Assembly (NCBI GenBank): GCA_964542165.1
Contig: CAZITQ010000007.1
Span: 23,537-87,536 of the forward strand
Reading direction: 5' to 3'
Source of the DNA: CAYTBN01 sp964542165
GTDB lineage: Bacteria > Myxococcota_A > UBA796 > UBA9615 > CAYRNR01
Length of the DNA: 64,000 nt
The position numbers and the translations under genes are program-made. Each line of letters opens with the position of its first letter. The first letter of the stretch is position 1. Under the pieces are notes generated by a model. That model was given only the letters and a program-made list of their open reading frames with translations, made no database searches and had not been told where the DNA came from. Positions 34,864-43,802 of the stretch are shown one piece after another.

Positions 34864-35265
34864 CTACTCCTCGATCAACGCCAGCTCACGCTCCGGCGGG
34901 CTGGCGGCCTGGCGGGCGAAGCCGCGCAGGGGCTCCGGCGGGATCCGGGCGCCACCGGGCTGGTCGAACACCATCAGAACCTGGTCCAGGCGGGTGATCT
35001 CCAGGAGCTTGCGGTGGTAGGGGCTGGTGCGGACCAGGGCGAAGCGGCGTTCGTGGGTCAGGGACTTGCGGTGCCACCGCAGCAGCAGGGTCAGCCCCGC
35101 CGAGTCCACCGACGCCAGGCTGGAGACGTCGATCCAGATCGGCGCGGGCTCGTCGTCGAACAGGGTCTCGAGGGCCCGGTCCAGCTCCGTGCAGTTGGTC
35201 AGGTCGAGGCTGCGCGTGATCCGCAGGCAGATGCCCTGCTCGTCCCGGGTCTCGATGATGTCCAC
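34864..35265 (-). CDS. STAS-domain protein (anti-sigma-factor antagonist type)
   Basis: 133 residues. A single STAS domain: DEQGICLRITRSLDLTNC, then PIWIDVSSLASVDSAGLTLLL with Ser55 at the position phosphorylated in SpoIIAA, then HRKSLTHERRFALV. The tail of about 30 residues (GGARIPPEPLRGF) is extra. SpoIIAA-like proteins release sigma factors from anti-sigma kinases, but no kinase or sigma gene is adjacent, so the partner is unknown. It lies 17 bases downstream of the PilB/GspE-type gene on the same strand and is probably co-transcribed. Confidence 0.87.
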   Translation of the reverse strand: MDIIETRDEQGICLRITRSLDLTNCTELDRALETLFDDEPAPIWIDVSSLASVDSAGLTLLLRWHRKSLTHERRFALVRTSPYHRKLLEITRLDQVLMVFDQPGGARIPPEPLRGFARQAASPPERELALIEE

Positions 35266-35282
35266 GCGTCCTCCTCCCGGCC

Positions 35283-37109
35283 CTACTGGGTGGTGACCCG
35301 CAGGATCTCCTCGAGGGTGGTCAGCCCCTGGCGAGCCCGGGCCAGCCCCTGGTCACGAAGCGCCCGGAACGTCTGCACCGTGCGCAGCTCCCGCTCCAGC
35401 TCCTTGCCGGAGATGCGGCGGATGATCATGCTCTGGACCGCCTGATCCACCCCGATGTACTCGAACAGTCCGGTGCGGCCCCGGTAACCCATCTCGTTGC
35501 AGTACATGCAGCCGGCGGCGCGGTGCAGGGTGGGGGGCTCGGCCCCGTCCCGCAGGCTGAGGCCCATGGCGGCCAGCTCCTCGGCACCGAGCTGGTAGGG
35601 GGCCTTGCAGTTGGGACAGAGCTTGCGGACCAGCCGCTGGGCGAGGATCCCCGTCAGCGAGGTGGCCAGCAAGAAGGGTTCGAGCCCCATGTCCAGCAGC
35701 CGCGCCACCGCCGCCGAGGCGGAGTTGGTGTGCAGGGTGGACATCACCAGGTGACCCGTCAGCGAGGCCTGGATCGCGATCTGTGCCGTCTCCACGTCCC
35801 GGATCTCACCGACCATGATCACGTCGGGATCCTGTCGCAGGATCGAGCGCAGCCCGGTGGCGAAGGTGAACCCCGCCTGGTTGTGCGTCTGCCCCTGACA
35901 CACGTCGTCCAGGTCGTACTCGATGGGATCCTCCAGGGTGATGATCTTCTTGCGGGTCGCGTCGATCTCCTTGAGCAGGGCGTACAGGGTGGTGGTCTTG
36001 CCCGACCCCGTGGGGCCGGTGACCAGCAAGATGCCGTTGGGGCGGTGGACAGCGTCCCGGATCCCCTGCACCAGGCGCGTCGGGACGCCCAGGCCGTCCA
36101 GGTCCAGCTCCAGGCCCGAACGGTCGAGGATCCGCACGACGATCACCTCCCCGTAGCGGGTGGGGAAGCTGGAGACGCGGAAGTCCACGCGCCGCCCGCG
36201 GAACAGCATCGAGAACGCCCCGTCCTGGGGGACGCGCCGCTCGGCGATGTTCATGTGGGCCATGATCTTGCAGCGGGAGATCACCGCGGCCTTGTAGCCC
36301 TGGGGGATCGAGGGCCGATCCGCGAGCATGCCGTCGATGCGGAAGCGCACGCGGAGGTGGCGGGCCTTGGGCTCCAGGTGGATGTCCGAGGCCCGCACCG
36401 CGAGGGCCTCCACCACCAGGTTGTCGATCAGGTTGGCCACCGCCGCCGTGCTCCCCAGCTTCTCGGGGTCGGCGTCCTCGTCCTCGTGCCAGCCATAGAC
36501 GTCTGCGTCCGTCCCGTCCGGGTCGTCGAGGGCGGCGGAGCGCTGGAGGCCCTCGACCTGGATCAGGTTGCCGGTCCGGGCGTCGATGGCCGCGTCGATG
36601 GCCTCGGCGGTGGTGTACACCGCGTTCACCCGGCAACCGGTGGCAAACGACAGCTCCTGGATACGATCCAGCCGCGTGGGGTTGTCCATGGCCACCGACA
36701 GGGACTTCTCGACCCGGAACAGGGGGATCGCACGCAGCTTGCGGATCAGCGAGAACGGGAGGATCCCCGCCACCGCGGGATCCTGGTACGCGGGCTCGAT
36801 GAGGACGAAGGGCAGCCCCGCCTGTTCCGCCAGGGTCGAGTAGAGGGTGGTCTGGTCGACGACCCCCATGTCCACCAGCACGTCGCCGATGTAGACGTCG
36901 TCGTCCCGCTGCCGCGCCAGGGCGGCGTCCAGCTGTTCGGGGGTCAGCTGGCCCCGCTCGACCAGCAGGCTGCCGATGGCCGACGGCGCAGTCGAGGAGG
37001 TCGCCGCCCGGGTGGGCGTCTCCAGAGGAGCCCCCTCGCGAGCCCGCTCGTTCCGTGACGGATCCTGGGTTCCCGCTGCGGTCACCGCTCCTCCGCAGGT
37101 GTGCGACAC
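35283..37109 (-). CDS. Type II secretion/type IV pilus assembly ATPase (GspE/PilB family)
   Basis: 608 residues. The N-terminal MshEN-type domain (about 43-180) with LLVERGQLTPEQLDAAL and VDMGVVDQTTLYSTLAEQ can bind c-di-GMP in related proteins. The ATPase core has Walker A GPTGSGKT (365-372), the Asp box, Walker B VIMVGEIRD (430-438) and the His box GHLVMSTLHTN. The tetracysteine zinc site is complete (CPNC 498-501, CMYC 534-537). It should power pseudopilus or pilus assembly at the inner membrane. No gsp or pil genes surround it, so it is an orphan here. The start is GTG 37109; an internal GTG at 37085 follows GGAGGA closely and is a credible alternative. Confidence 0.9.
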   Translation of the reverse strand: MSHTCGGAVTAAGTQDPSRNERAREGAPLETPTRAATSSTAPSAIGSLLVERGQLTPEQLDAALARQRDDDVYIGDVLVDMGVVDQTTLYSTLAEQAGLPFVLIEPAYQDPAVAGILPFSLIRKLRAIPLFRVEKSLSVAMDNPTRLDRIQELSFATGCRVNAVYTTAEAIDAAIDARTGNLIQVEGLQRSAALDDPDGTDADVYGWHEDEDADPEKLGSTAAVANLIDNLVVEALAVRASDIHLEPKARHLRVRFRIDGMLADRPSIPQGYKAAVISRCKIMAHMNIAERRVPQDGAFSMLFRGRRVDFRVSSFPTRYGEVIVVRILDRSGLELDLDGLGVPTRLVQGIRDAVHRPNGILLVTGPTGSGKTTTLYALLKEIDATRKKIITLEDPIEYDLDDVCQGQTHNQAGFTFATGLRSILRQDPDVIMVGEIRDVETAQIAIQASLTGHLVMSTLHTNSASAAVARLLDMGLEPFLLATSLTGILAQRLVRKLCPNCKAPYQLGAEELAAMGLSLRDGAEPPTLHRAAGCMYCNEMGYRGRTGLFEYIGVDQAVQSMIIRRISGKELERELRTVQTFRALRDQGLARARQGLTTLEEILRVTTQ

Positions 37110-37186
37110 CCCGTCAGTCGGCGGTGCCCGGGTGGATCATCGGACGCTGGGTGAAAAGATGAAGCGCGGGCTTCGCCGTGGTGGGC

Positions 37187-38575
37187 TCACTCCGGGAATC
37201 CGGTGCGGCTCCGGGCGTCGTCGAGCCCCTCGCACATCGTGGCCCAGTGCCGGGTGACCCGCTCCCGCTGGGGCTCCGACAGCTCCACCTGGGGTGCGCC
37301 GATCACCGCATCGATCCCGCCCTCGCGGAACCGCCCGCAGTCCTCGAGGATCTGACGGACGCTGTCGCAGGTCATCAGCGGATCGATGCCCTCGGCCTCG
37401 CCCCACTGGACCTCCGGGAACCGGGTCCGCAGCAGCTCCTCGGCCCCCTCGCGGTCGCCGCGGGCGTGGACCGCGCAGATCTCCATCCAGGGCTCGTACA
37501 TCTCGCGCCAGGTCGCGGCGGTGGCCCGGGGGTCTGCGTCCCCGAGCTCGTAGAGCCACCCCTCGAGGGCCGCGAACCCCCGGCCATGGGGGTCGTGTTC
37601 GGACCAGTCCTTGGCCCCCGGGATCGGTACGACGGTCAATGCGACCGACAGCAGGGCCGCCAGCAGGCCGACGCTGCCCAGGGCCACCGACAGGGGAGAC
37701 AACCCCGTGTCGCGGGGCTTCAGCGCCGGCACCACGAAACCGATCAGCCCTCCGCTGGCGAACCCGACTCCGTGGGCCAGGTTGTCGGCCCCGATCAGCC
37801 AGCCGAAGATCATCACGTAGATCGCCCACTTGACCATGCGGTTGCGAACACCCCGCCCCACGGTCGTCCCGTCCCGCTGTCCCCATCCGGCCGCCAGCCC
37901 GATGAGCCCCATGATCGCCCCGGACGCGCCGATGCCGACGCCCCCGAACCGGAACAGGGAGGAGCCGAGGGCGGCGAGCACTCCGGTGAGCATGAAGAAG
38001 AACAGCATCCGGTGGCGGCCGTAGAGCTGCTCCAGGGAGGGGCCGATCTGCCACAGGGCGATGACGTTGAAGCCGATGTGCCACAGGCCGGCGTGCAGGA
38101 AGATCGAGGTCCCGAGGCGCCAGACCTCGCCCGCGCGGATGGCGGGTGGGTAGCTGCCCCCGTGGCGCAGCAGCGTCAGCGAATCCAGGCTCCACAGTCC
38201 GCCCGCGCTCTCGGTGGCCAGATAGGCGTAGATCGCGATCATCACCGTGCACAGCGCGGTGCTGACCGACAGGAAGTCCGGCACCGAGAGCCCCAGCCGC
38301 TCCACCTGTTGCCAGCGGTGGGAACGCAGGCGGACCTCGCATCGGATGCAGGCGCGGGCGTCCCTGTCGTTGATGGCACCGCAGCGGTGGCAGACCTTGT
38401 GCTCGTAGCCCACGTGGGCTGCCCGCGTGCGGGCCCTGCGCCCCTGCTGCGCTGCGGATTCCCGGTAGCGCATCAACTTCCAGCGGACGCGGACCTTGTT
38501 CATGCCCACGAGCCCGGCCAGGTTCACCACGACCTCGATCCAGTCGAAGCCGCCGTCGTCGCTGGAGTCCGGCAT
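37187..38575 (-). CDS. Zinc-ribbon rhomboid-family intramembrane protease
   Basis: 462 residues. The N-terminal cytoplasmic part includes a zinc ribbon CHRCGAINDRDARACIRC (Cys62, 65, 76, 79). The rhomboid core follows: RLGTSIFLHAGLWHIGFN with the His/Asn motif, Ser218 in GIGASGAIMGL and His268 in DNLAHGVGFASG give the catalytic dyad. The hydrophilic C-terminal domain (about 310-462) is of unknown function. It cleaves transmembrane helices of unknown substrates; with an acidic-lipoprotein-rich surface, sorting substrates are conceivable but unproven. ATG 38575 has only a weak AGGGAC upstream; the frame stays open above it. Confidence 0.88.
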   Translation of the reverse strand: MPDSSDDGGFDWIEVVVNLAGLVGMNKVRVRWKLMRYRESAAQQGRRARTRAAHVGYEHKVCHRCGAINDRDARACIRCEVRLRSHRWQQVERLGLSVPDFLSVSTALCTVMIAIYAYLATESAGGLWSLDSLTLLRHGGSYPPAIRAGEVWRLGTSIFLHAGLWHIGFNVIALWQIGPSLEQLYGRHRMLFFFMLTGVLAALGSSLFRFGGVGIGASGAIMGLIGLAAGWGQRDGTTVGRGVRNRMVKWAIYVMIFGWLIGADNLAHGVGFASGGLIGFVVPALKPRDTGLSPLSVALGSVGLLAALLSVALTVVPIPGAKDWSEHDPHGRGFAALEGWLYELGDADPRATAATWREMYEPWMEICAVHARGDREGAEELLRTRFPEVQWGEAEGIDPLMTCDSVRQILEDCGRFREGGIDAVIGAPQVELSEPQRERVTRHWATMCEGLDDARSRTGFPE

Positions 38576-38616
38576 GCCGTCCCTAACCCTCGGGTGTGTC
38601 CCCCATTCCACGGCGC

Positions 38617-38644
38617 TTGCGCCGGGGACAGGCTGAACTATACT
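38617..38644 (+). promoter_or_regulatory. Promoter for a leaderless transcript of the 111-aa protein gene
   Basis: TATACT (38639-38644, five of six matches to TATAAT) with a weak TTGCGC (38617-38622) 16 bases upstream. ATG 38652 is seven bases downstream, where transcription should begin, and no Shine-Dalgarno sequence exists. Confidence 0.5.
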
Positions 38645-38651
38645 CCGCGCG

Positions 38652-38987
38652 ATGTCGAGTTCACCCACCTACCCCCTCGTCCGCTGGGGTTTCGTCGTCC
38701 TGGGAACCAACCTCAAGCTCACCGACGAGCTGCGCAACGATCTGCTGATGCTCGCCTGTCGCACCTACCTGGACGACGAGGCCAGCGTGGACATCGACTG
38801 GACGGGCATGAGCGGCAAGCTCTACGCAAAGGGGGAGGCCGCTCAGCTCGGCACCTTCGTGGGCCAGCGATTCGTGGCCGAGGTGGATTCGGACGAGGGC
38901 CAGGGCAAGGTCGACTTCCTGGTCACCGAGGCCCAGCTCAACTGGGCTACCCAGGTCCAGGAAGCTCAGGACGAACTCCTCAACTGA
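38652..38987 (+). CDS. Small protein of unknown function
   Basis: 111 residues, soluble, mildly acidic. It has no signal peptide, cysteine cluster or recognisable motif beyond one Cys (LACRTYLDDE). Alternating hydrophobic stretches (GFVVLGTNLKL, KVDFLVTEAQLNWATQVQ) suggest a small alpha/beta fold. It is divergent from the rhomboid gene and followed 41 bases later by the amidase gene. The start ATG lacks a ribosome site but is placed exactly for leaderless translation. The product has normal amino-acid composition for the window, so I regard it as real. Confidence 0.65.
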   Translation: MSSSPTYPLVRWGFVVLGTNLKLTDELRNDLLMLACRTYLDDEASVDIDWTGMSGKLYAKGEAAQLGTFVGQRFVAEVDSDEGQGKVDFLVTEAQLNWATQVQEAQDELLN

Positions 38988-39016
38988 GCTCGGACACTGC
39001 ACGTCGCGGTGTGAGC

Positions 39017-39022
39017 TATGCT
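39017..39022 (+). promoter_or_regulatory. Putative -10 box of the amidase gene
   Basis: TATGCT lies six bases before GTG 39029, one of the possible amidase starts; initiation there would be leaderless. The alternative start GTG 39041 has GGAGG at 39031-39035. Confidence 0.35.
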
Positions 39023-39040
39023 GCGGCCGTGGAGGTGCGC

Positions 39041-40729
39041 GTGTCGTACGACCTGTCCGCGATCCAGTCCCCCCGCCTCGCCGGCACCCTCCTGAAGATC
39101 CTGACCGGCGCCCTCGAGAGTCCACTCACTCGCTGGTTGCTGATGCCCAAGCTGCTGCGGGACGCGGGGATCGGCGCGTTCCGCGAGCGGGCCCTGGTGG
39201 AAGCCCCGTCGGTGCGTCCGCCGCTGCCGGGGCGCGGCGCGCTGGAGTTGGGGGTGCCGGGCGAGGAGCTGGACCTGGACGCGCTGGGGGAGGGTGCGCC
39301 CGGGGCGCCCGGGTTCCGCTTCGAGACCGTGGCGGACTTCGCCCGGGCCTACCGGTCCGGGGAGACCACGCCGGTGGAGGTGGCCCGTCGGCTGCTGGAG
39401 GCCTGCCACACTCTGGACGAGCGTGATCCGGCCATGCGGCTGATGATCGCCCAGGACGCCGACGACGTGATGGCCCAGGCCGAGGCCTCGGCGGAGCGCC
39501 ACACCCGCGGCGAGCCCCTGGGGGTCTTCGACGGCGTCCCGGTGGGGGTCAAGGACGAGCTGGACCAGGTGCCGTACCCCACCACGGTGGGGACCTCCTT
39601 CCTGGGCACGTCGCCAGCCACCGAGGACGCGACGGTGGTGGCCCGCTTCCGGGCCCAGGGGGCGCTGCTGTTCGGCAAGACCGCGATGCACGAGATCGGC
39701 ATCGGCGTGACGGGGCTCAACCCCCACCACGGCACGCCGCGCAACCCCTACGATCCCGGACACCACACGGGCGGATCGTCGAGCGGTCCGGCGGCGGTGG
39801 TGGCGGCGGGGTTGTGCCCGGTGGCCATCGGCGCCGACGGCGGCGGGTCGATTCGCACCCCAGCGGCCCTGTGCGGGGTGGTGGGACTCAAGGCCACCTA
39901 CGGCCGGATCAGCGAGCACGGCGCCTTTCCCCTGTGCTGGAGCGTGGGGCACGTGGGGCCCCTGGCCGCCACGGCGCGGGACACCGCCCTGGCCTACGGG
40001 GTCATGGCGGGGTTCGATCCGGAGGATCCCTACACGGCGGTCCAGCCGACCCCGACCCTCGACGGGGTGGGGGAGTCGGACCTGTCGGGGATGACGCTGG
40101 GGGTGTACCGCGCCTGGTTCGAAGACGCCGAATCCGACGTGGTCCGCGCCTGCGACGGGCTCCTGCGCGAGCTCGAGGAACGGGGCGCCAGCGTCCGCGA
40201 GGTGGAGCTGCCGGACCTGGAGCTGTGCCGCATCGCCCACCTGATCAGCATCGCGTCGGAGATGCTGACCTCCATGGGGCCCCTGCTGCCGGAGCACCGG
40301 TCGAAGCTGGGGCTCGACGTGCGGACCAACCTGGCCCTGGCGGGACAGCTGACCAGCGTGGACTACGTCAAGGCCCAGCGGGCCCGCACTCGGGTGAGCG
40401 AGATCTTCGCGGAGGTCCTGTCCGGTGTGGACGCCATCGTCACGCCGACCACCGGTCGGACGGCGCCACCGGTCCAGCCGGACGCGCTGGCGGTCGGCGA
40501 GTCGGACCTGAACGTGTTGTCGGCGCTGATGCGCTTCGTGTTCCCCGCCAACCTGACCGGGCACCCTGCGCTCTCCGTTCCTGCGGGCTACGACGGCGCG
40601 GGACTGCCGGTGGGCATGCAGCTCATCGGGCGCCCCTGGGAGGAGCACCGGCTGCTGCGGCTGGCGTCGGCAGCCGAGGGCGTGGTGGAGCGCCGTGGAC
40701 CGGCGGTGGGTGTTCGCCTGCTCGGGTAG
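39041..40729 (+). CDS. Amidase-signature family hydrolase
   Basis: 562 residues. The Ser-cisSer-Lys triad of the amidase signature family is present: Lys171 in PVGVKDELDQ, the GGSSSGPAA segment (245-253) with the cis-Ser, and the nucleophile Ser270 in ADGGGSIRTPAA. The long N-terminal extension before TVADFARAYRSGETTPVEVARR recalls fatty-acid-amide-hydrolase-like members rather than GatA, and no gatB/gatC is nearby. Substrate is unknown. GTG 39041 is chosen for the GGAGG five bases upstream; GTG 39029 is the alternative. It is convergent with the metal-binding repeat gene, nine bases away. Confidence 0.88.
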   Translation: MSYDLSAIQSPRLAGTLLKILTGALESPLTRWLLMPKLLRDAGIGAFRERALVEAPSVRPPLPGRGALELGVPGEELDLDALGEGAPGAPGFRFETVADFARAYRSGETTPVEVARRLLEACHTLDERDPAMRLMIAQDADDVMAQAEASAERHTRGEPLGVFDGVPVGVKDELDQVPYPTTVGTSFLGTSPATEDATVVARFRAQGALLFGKTAMHEIGIGVTGLNPHHGTPRNPYDPGHHTGGSSSGPAAVVAAGLCPVAIGADGGGSIRTPAALCGVVGLKATYGRISEHGAFPLCWSVGHVGPLAATARDTALAYGVMAGFDPEDPYTAVQPTPTLDGVGESDLSGMTLGVYRAWFEDAESDVVRACDGLLRELEERGASVREVELPDLELCRIAHLISIASEMLTSMGPLLPEHRSKLGLDVRTNLALAGQLTSVDYVKAQRARTRVSEIFAEVLSGVDAIVTPTTGRTAPPVQPDALAVGESDLNVLSALMRFVFPANLTGHPALSVPAGYDGAGLPVGMQLIGRPWEEHRLLRLASAAEGVVERRGPAVGVRLLG

Positions 40730-40738
40730 GGGCCCCGA

Positions 40739-43117
40739 TCAGGGCCAGTAGTACAGCTCGACCAGTGTCAGGCCCGTGCCGGTGCGGTTCGAACCGGCGG
40801 CGATGACCTTGTTCATGCCGATGTGGATCATCTCGTCGTCGTTGTTGCCGTACTCGTTGTCCCAGCCGGTCAGCGGGAAGGTACCGTCGGTGTACTCCAC
40901 ACAGAAGCCATCGCCGAGCATGCGCAGGAAGTCTTGCTGGACGGTGACCTCGACCCACCCCGAGCCGGACGCGGGGATGGCGTCGGGGAAGGAGTCGGTC
41001 CAGCCGTAGTGGTCGTTGCTACAGACCCCCAGGTCGTCCCCGCCGATGATCCAGACCTCGGCGTCGTGGGAGCGGTCGCTGCTGTCGCCGCAGCAGCAAT
41101 CGTTGGACGGGCTGTCGCCCACGTTCCACGGCCAGCCCGTGGGATCCGTGGTGTACAGGGCGATGGTCACACCGGTGAGGTTGGACATGTCCAGATCGAC
41201 GACCTGGCTCGCGATGCTGACCGCGGGATCGCCGCAGACCGGGTTCGCAGGATCGATGGCGCAGGTGAGGGTACCGACGTTCATACCCCAGAAGTCCTCG
41301 TCCACATCCCCGTCGCAGTCGTTGTCCAGGCCGTCGCAGATCTCCGCCTCGCCGGCGCCGACGCCGGCATCGTTGTCGTCGCAGTCCACGCACTCGCAGT
41401 GGCCGTCCCCGTCCGCGTCCGGGATGTCCGCGTCGTCGCAGTCGGCGAGGCCGTCGCAGTCGTTGTCCGCCCCGTCGCAGACCTCGGCGTTACCGGGGTA
41501 GTTGTCCGGATCGTTGTCGTCGCAGTCGGTGGCCGGTGAGCACAGGGGATCGGTGCAGCTGGTCGGGTAGTAGCCGTCCCCGTCCGCGTCCACGCAGCTG
41601 CAGCTCTGGCAGCCCGGATCCCCGTGGCAGTCCGGATCGTCACAGTCGATCCAGCCGTCCCCGTCGTCGTCGATCCCGTTGTCGCAGATCTCCGAGCACC
41701 CCTCGTCAACGAGGTGGTCACAGTCGTTGTCGTAGCCGTCACAGACCTCGGTGTTGCCGGGGAAGTTGTTCGCGTCGGAGTCGTCGCAGTCGTCCCCGTC
41801 CGCCACCCAGCCCACACCCGGTGACGCGCAGTCGGACTGGAAGATCGCCGGGTTGCCGTGGCCGTCCCCGTCGTCGTCCCAGTACCAGTCCTGATAGGCG
41901 ACCCCTTCGTCCACGAACCCGTTGCAGTTGTTGTCCTGGCCGTCGCAGACCTCGGTGTTGCCCGGGAAGTTGTTCGGGTCGGTGTCGTCGCAGTCGTCGC
42001 CCAGCGTGACCCAGCCGGCGCCGGGGGAGCCGTCACAGGTGGACTGGACCACGGCGGGATTGCCGTGGCCGTCCCCGTCGGTGTCGAAGTACCAGTCGGT
42101 GTACGAGACGCCCTCGTCGATGGCCCCGTCGCAGTCGTTGTCCATCCCGTCGCAGAGTTCGGTGTTGCCCGGGTAGTTGCCAGCGTCCCCGTCGTCACAG
42201 TCGTCGCAGGCGCACACGCCGTCCCCGTCCGCGTCGGCCACGTCCCCGTCGGCGCAGTCCACGAGGCCGTCGCAATCGTTGTCCATCCCGTCGCAGTCCT
42301 CGGTATTGCCCGGGAAGTCGTAGGGATTGGCGTCGTCGCAGTCGTCGCAGAAGCACACGCCGTCGCCGTCCGTATCCGGCAGATCGGGGTCTTGGCAGTC
42401 CACCAGGCCGTCGCAGTCGTTGTCCGAGCCGTCGCATTCCTCGACGCCGGCGGTGTGATTCTGCGGGTCCAGATCGTCGCAGTCGTCGCAGGCGCAGACC
42501 CCGTCGCCGTCGGCGTCGGTGGAGTCGTCGTCCAGGCAGTCGGCCAGTCCGTCACAGTCGTTGTCGGAGCCGTCGCACACCTCGTCGTTGCCCGGGTAGT
42601 TGTCCGGGTCCAGGTCGTCGCAATCGTCACCCAACTCCACCCAATCCATGTCCGGCGGACCGTCGCAGGTGGACTCCAGGGAATCGGGATCCCCGTGCCC
42701 GTCTCCGTCGATGTCCTCGTACCAGTCGGAGAAGGAGAGCCCGTTGTCGATGGCGCCGTCGCAGTCGTTGTCCTGGCCGTCGCAGATCTCCGTCTTCCCG
42801 GGCGTGTTGTCCGGGTCCAGGTCGTCGCAGTCCTCGCAGGTGCACGACTCGTCCTGGTCCAGGTCGTCCACGTCCTCGTCGGCGCAGTCCACGTACCCGT
42901 CGCAGTCGTTGTCCACGTCGTCGCAGATCTCGTCCGCGTCGGGGTGGATCTCCGGATCGCTGTCGTTGCAGTCGGTCCCCCCCTCGGCCACGTTGTCGTA
43001 GCCGTCCCCATCCGCGTCGGCATCGTCGGACGACACCTGGACGTCGATGCACCCGACGGCCAGCCAACCGACGAAGAACAGGGGCGTGGCGCACGGGAGT
43101 GCGCGAAAGACGGTCAT
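40739..43117 (-). CDS. Lipoprotein with ten Cys/Asp metal-binding (MopuTIV) repeats
   Basis: 792 residues. The signal peptide ends LAVGC (lipobox), then IDVQVSSDDADADGDGYD. Residues about 60-640 hold ten EVCDGxDNDCDG units, most preceded by DCDDxDPxNyPGN and DxDGDG loops; these are the putative metal-binding motif found in surface proteins of Deltaproteobacteria. The acidic loops imply calcium binding, and the Cys spacing disulfides. The C-terminal 150 residues are a beta-rich domain (VDLDMSNLTGVTIALYTTD, WVEVTVQQDFLRMLGDGFC) with a CCC triplet. Probably a rigid calcium-stiffened surface stalk. ATG 43117 has GGGGAGG upstream. Confidence 0.87.
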   Translation of the reverse strand: MTVFRALPCATPLFFVGWLAVGCIDVQVSSDDADADGDGYDNVAEGGTDCNDSDPEIHPDADEICDDVDNDCDGYVDCADEDVDDLDQDESCTCEDCDDLDPDNTPGKTEICDGQDNDCDGAIDNGLSFSDWYEDIDGDGHGDPDSLESTCDGPPDMDWVELGDDCDDLDPDNYPGNDEVCDGSDNDCDGLADCLDDDSTDADGDGVCACDDCDDLDPQNHTAGVEECDGSDNDCDGLVDCQDPDLPDTDGDGVCFCDDCDDANPYDFPGNTEDCDGMDNDCDGLVDCADGDVADADGDGVCACDDCDDGDAGNYPGNTELCDGMDNDCDGAIDEGVSYTDWYFDTDGDGHGNPAVVQSTCDGSPGAGWVTLGDDCDDTDPNNFPGNTEVCDGQDNNCNGFVDEGVAYQDWYWDDDGDGHGNPAIFQSDCASPGVGWVADGDDCDDSDANNFPGNTEVCDGYDNDCDHLVDEGCSEICDNGIDDDGDGWIDCDDPDCHGDPGCQSCSCVDADGDGYYPTSCTDPLCSPATDCDDNDPDNYPGNAEVCDGADNDCDGLADCDDADIPDADGDGHCECVDCDDNDAGVGAGEAEICDGLDNDCDGDVDEDFWGMNVGTLTCAIDPANPVCGDPAVSIASQVVDLDMSNLTGVTIALYTTDPTGWPWNVGDSPSNDCCCGDSSDRSHDAEVWIIGGDDLGVCSNDHYGWTDSFPDAIPASGSGWVEVTVQQDFLRMLGDGFCVEYTDGTFPLTGWDNEYGNNDDEMIHIGMNKVIAAGSNRTGTGLTLVELYYWP

Positions 43118-43161
43118 CGGTGCCTCCCCTCGTGGCGCGGTCCGCGCCACCCAGCATGCTA

Positions 43162-43767
43162 TCACCGGTCGGGGCGGAACACGAAGGACCGGGTGCCGGC
43201 GGGGGGGCCGGTCACGACGTCGTCGGGGAGGTACCGACGGAGTTGCCACAGCGTGGCCAGGTCGGCGGGGAGCAGGAGGAGTGCCAGGATGGCGCCGAGG
43301 ACCGGGAGCTGTGCCCCCGTGGCCAGCGCGAGGCCGCAGAGAGGGAAGGCGGTGGTCAGCACCGGAGCCATGCCGATCCGTCGATGATGTCGAACACTGA
43401 CGCGACCGGTGATCCGGCACTGCACGCCCAGGTGTCCGGGGGAGAAGCGCAGAGCCACCCGTCGCCAGGGGAGCCGGGCCGCGAATCGGGCCGCGACGAT
43501 GTGACTCGCCTCGTGGATCGATCCCAGGGCGATCAGCCCGAGCACGAGGACGAGGAGGAGGGAGCCATCGGCGACCGCGAGCGGTCCTTCGAGCAGTCCA
43601 GGCTTCCCGTTGAACCGGGCCGCGAACCACGCGACCGCGCATGCGGTCACCACACACCCCGAGGCCGCGACGACCACGGGCGCCCAGGCGGTGTGGATCT
43701 CACCCACCCGCACCATGCCCGGTATGTGCGGGGGCGAGGTGTCGGCGGTGGTTGTGCGGCTGCGCAT
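43162..43767 (-). CDS. Membrane protein with HEXXH zincin motif (DUF3267-like)
   Basis: 201 residues. Hydrophobic helices at about 26-47, 68-86 and 132-166 surround LGSIHEASHIVAARFAARLPW, which contains HEASH, a zinc-metalloprotease HEXXH within a membrane segment. The order resembles the DUF3267/site-2-protease-like group. If active it would be an intramembrane or membrane-bound metalloprotease; the third zinc ligand is not obvious. ATG 43767 is 35 bases from the divergent DUF6485-like gene; Met18 (43716) is an alternative start. Confidence 0.65.
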   Translation of the reverse strand: MRSRTTTADTSPPHIPGMVRVGEIHTAWAPVVVAASGCVVTACAVAWFAARFNGKPGLLEGPLAVADGSLLLVLVLGLIALGSIHEASHIVAARFAARLPWRRVALRFSPGHLGVQCRITGRVSVRHHRRIGMAPVLTTAFPLCGLALATGAQLPVLGAILALLLLPADLATLWQLRRYLPDDVVTGPPAGTRSFVFRPDR

Positions 43768-43772
43768 GACCT

Positions 43773-43785
43773 AGGATCCGATCCT
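43773..43785. promoter_or_regulatory. 13-bp palindrome between divergent starts
   Basis: AGGATC (43773-43778) and GATCCT (43780-43785) form a perfect inverted repeat with a one-base centre in the 35-base gap between the HEXXH gene and the DUF6485-like gene. It could be an operator controlling both. Short GATC palindromes also arise by chance. Confidence 0.3.
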
Positions 43786-43802
43786 CGACAATCGGAGGCC
43801 CC

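Noticed and set aside
41858..43387. Plus-strand frame rich in Val/Ala opposite the metal-binding lipoprotein
   Set aside because: The periodic Val/Ala text is simply the antisense of the Asp/Cys repeat codons.
43771..43782. 12-base sequence CTAGGATCCGAT also found at 47888-47899
   Set aside because: The second copy lies at gene ends in a different context; a chance match of a GC-rich word with GATC cores is more likely than a shared operator.
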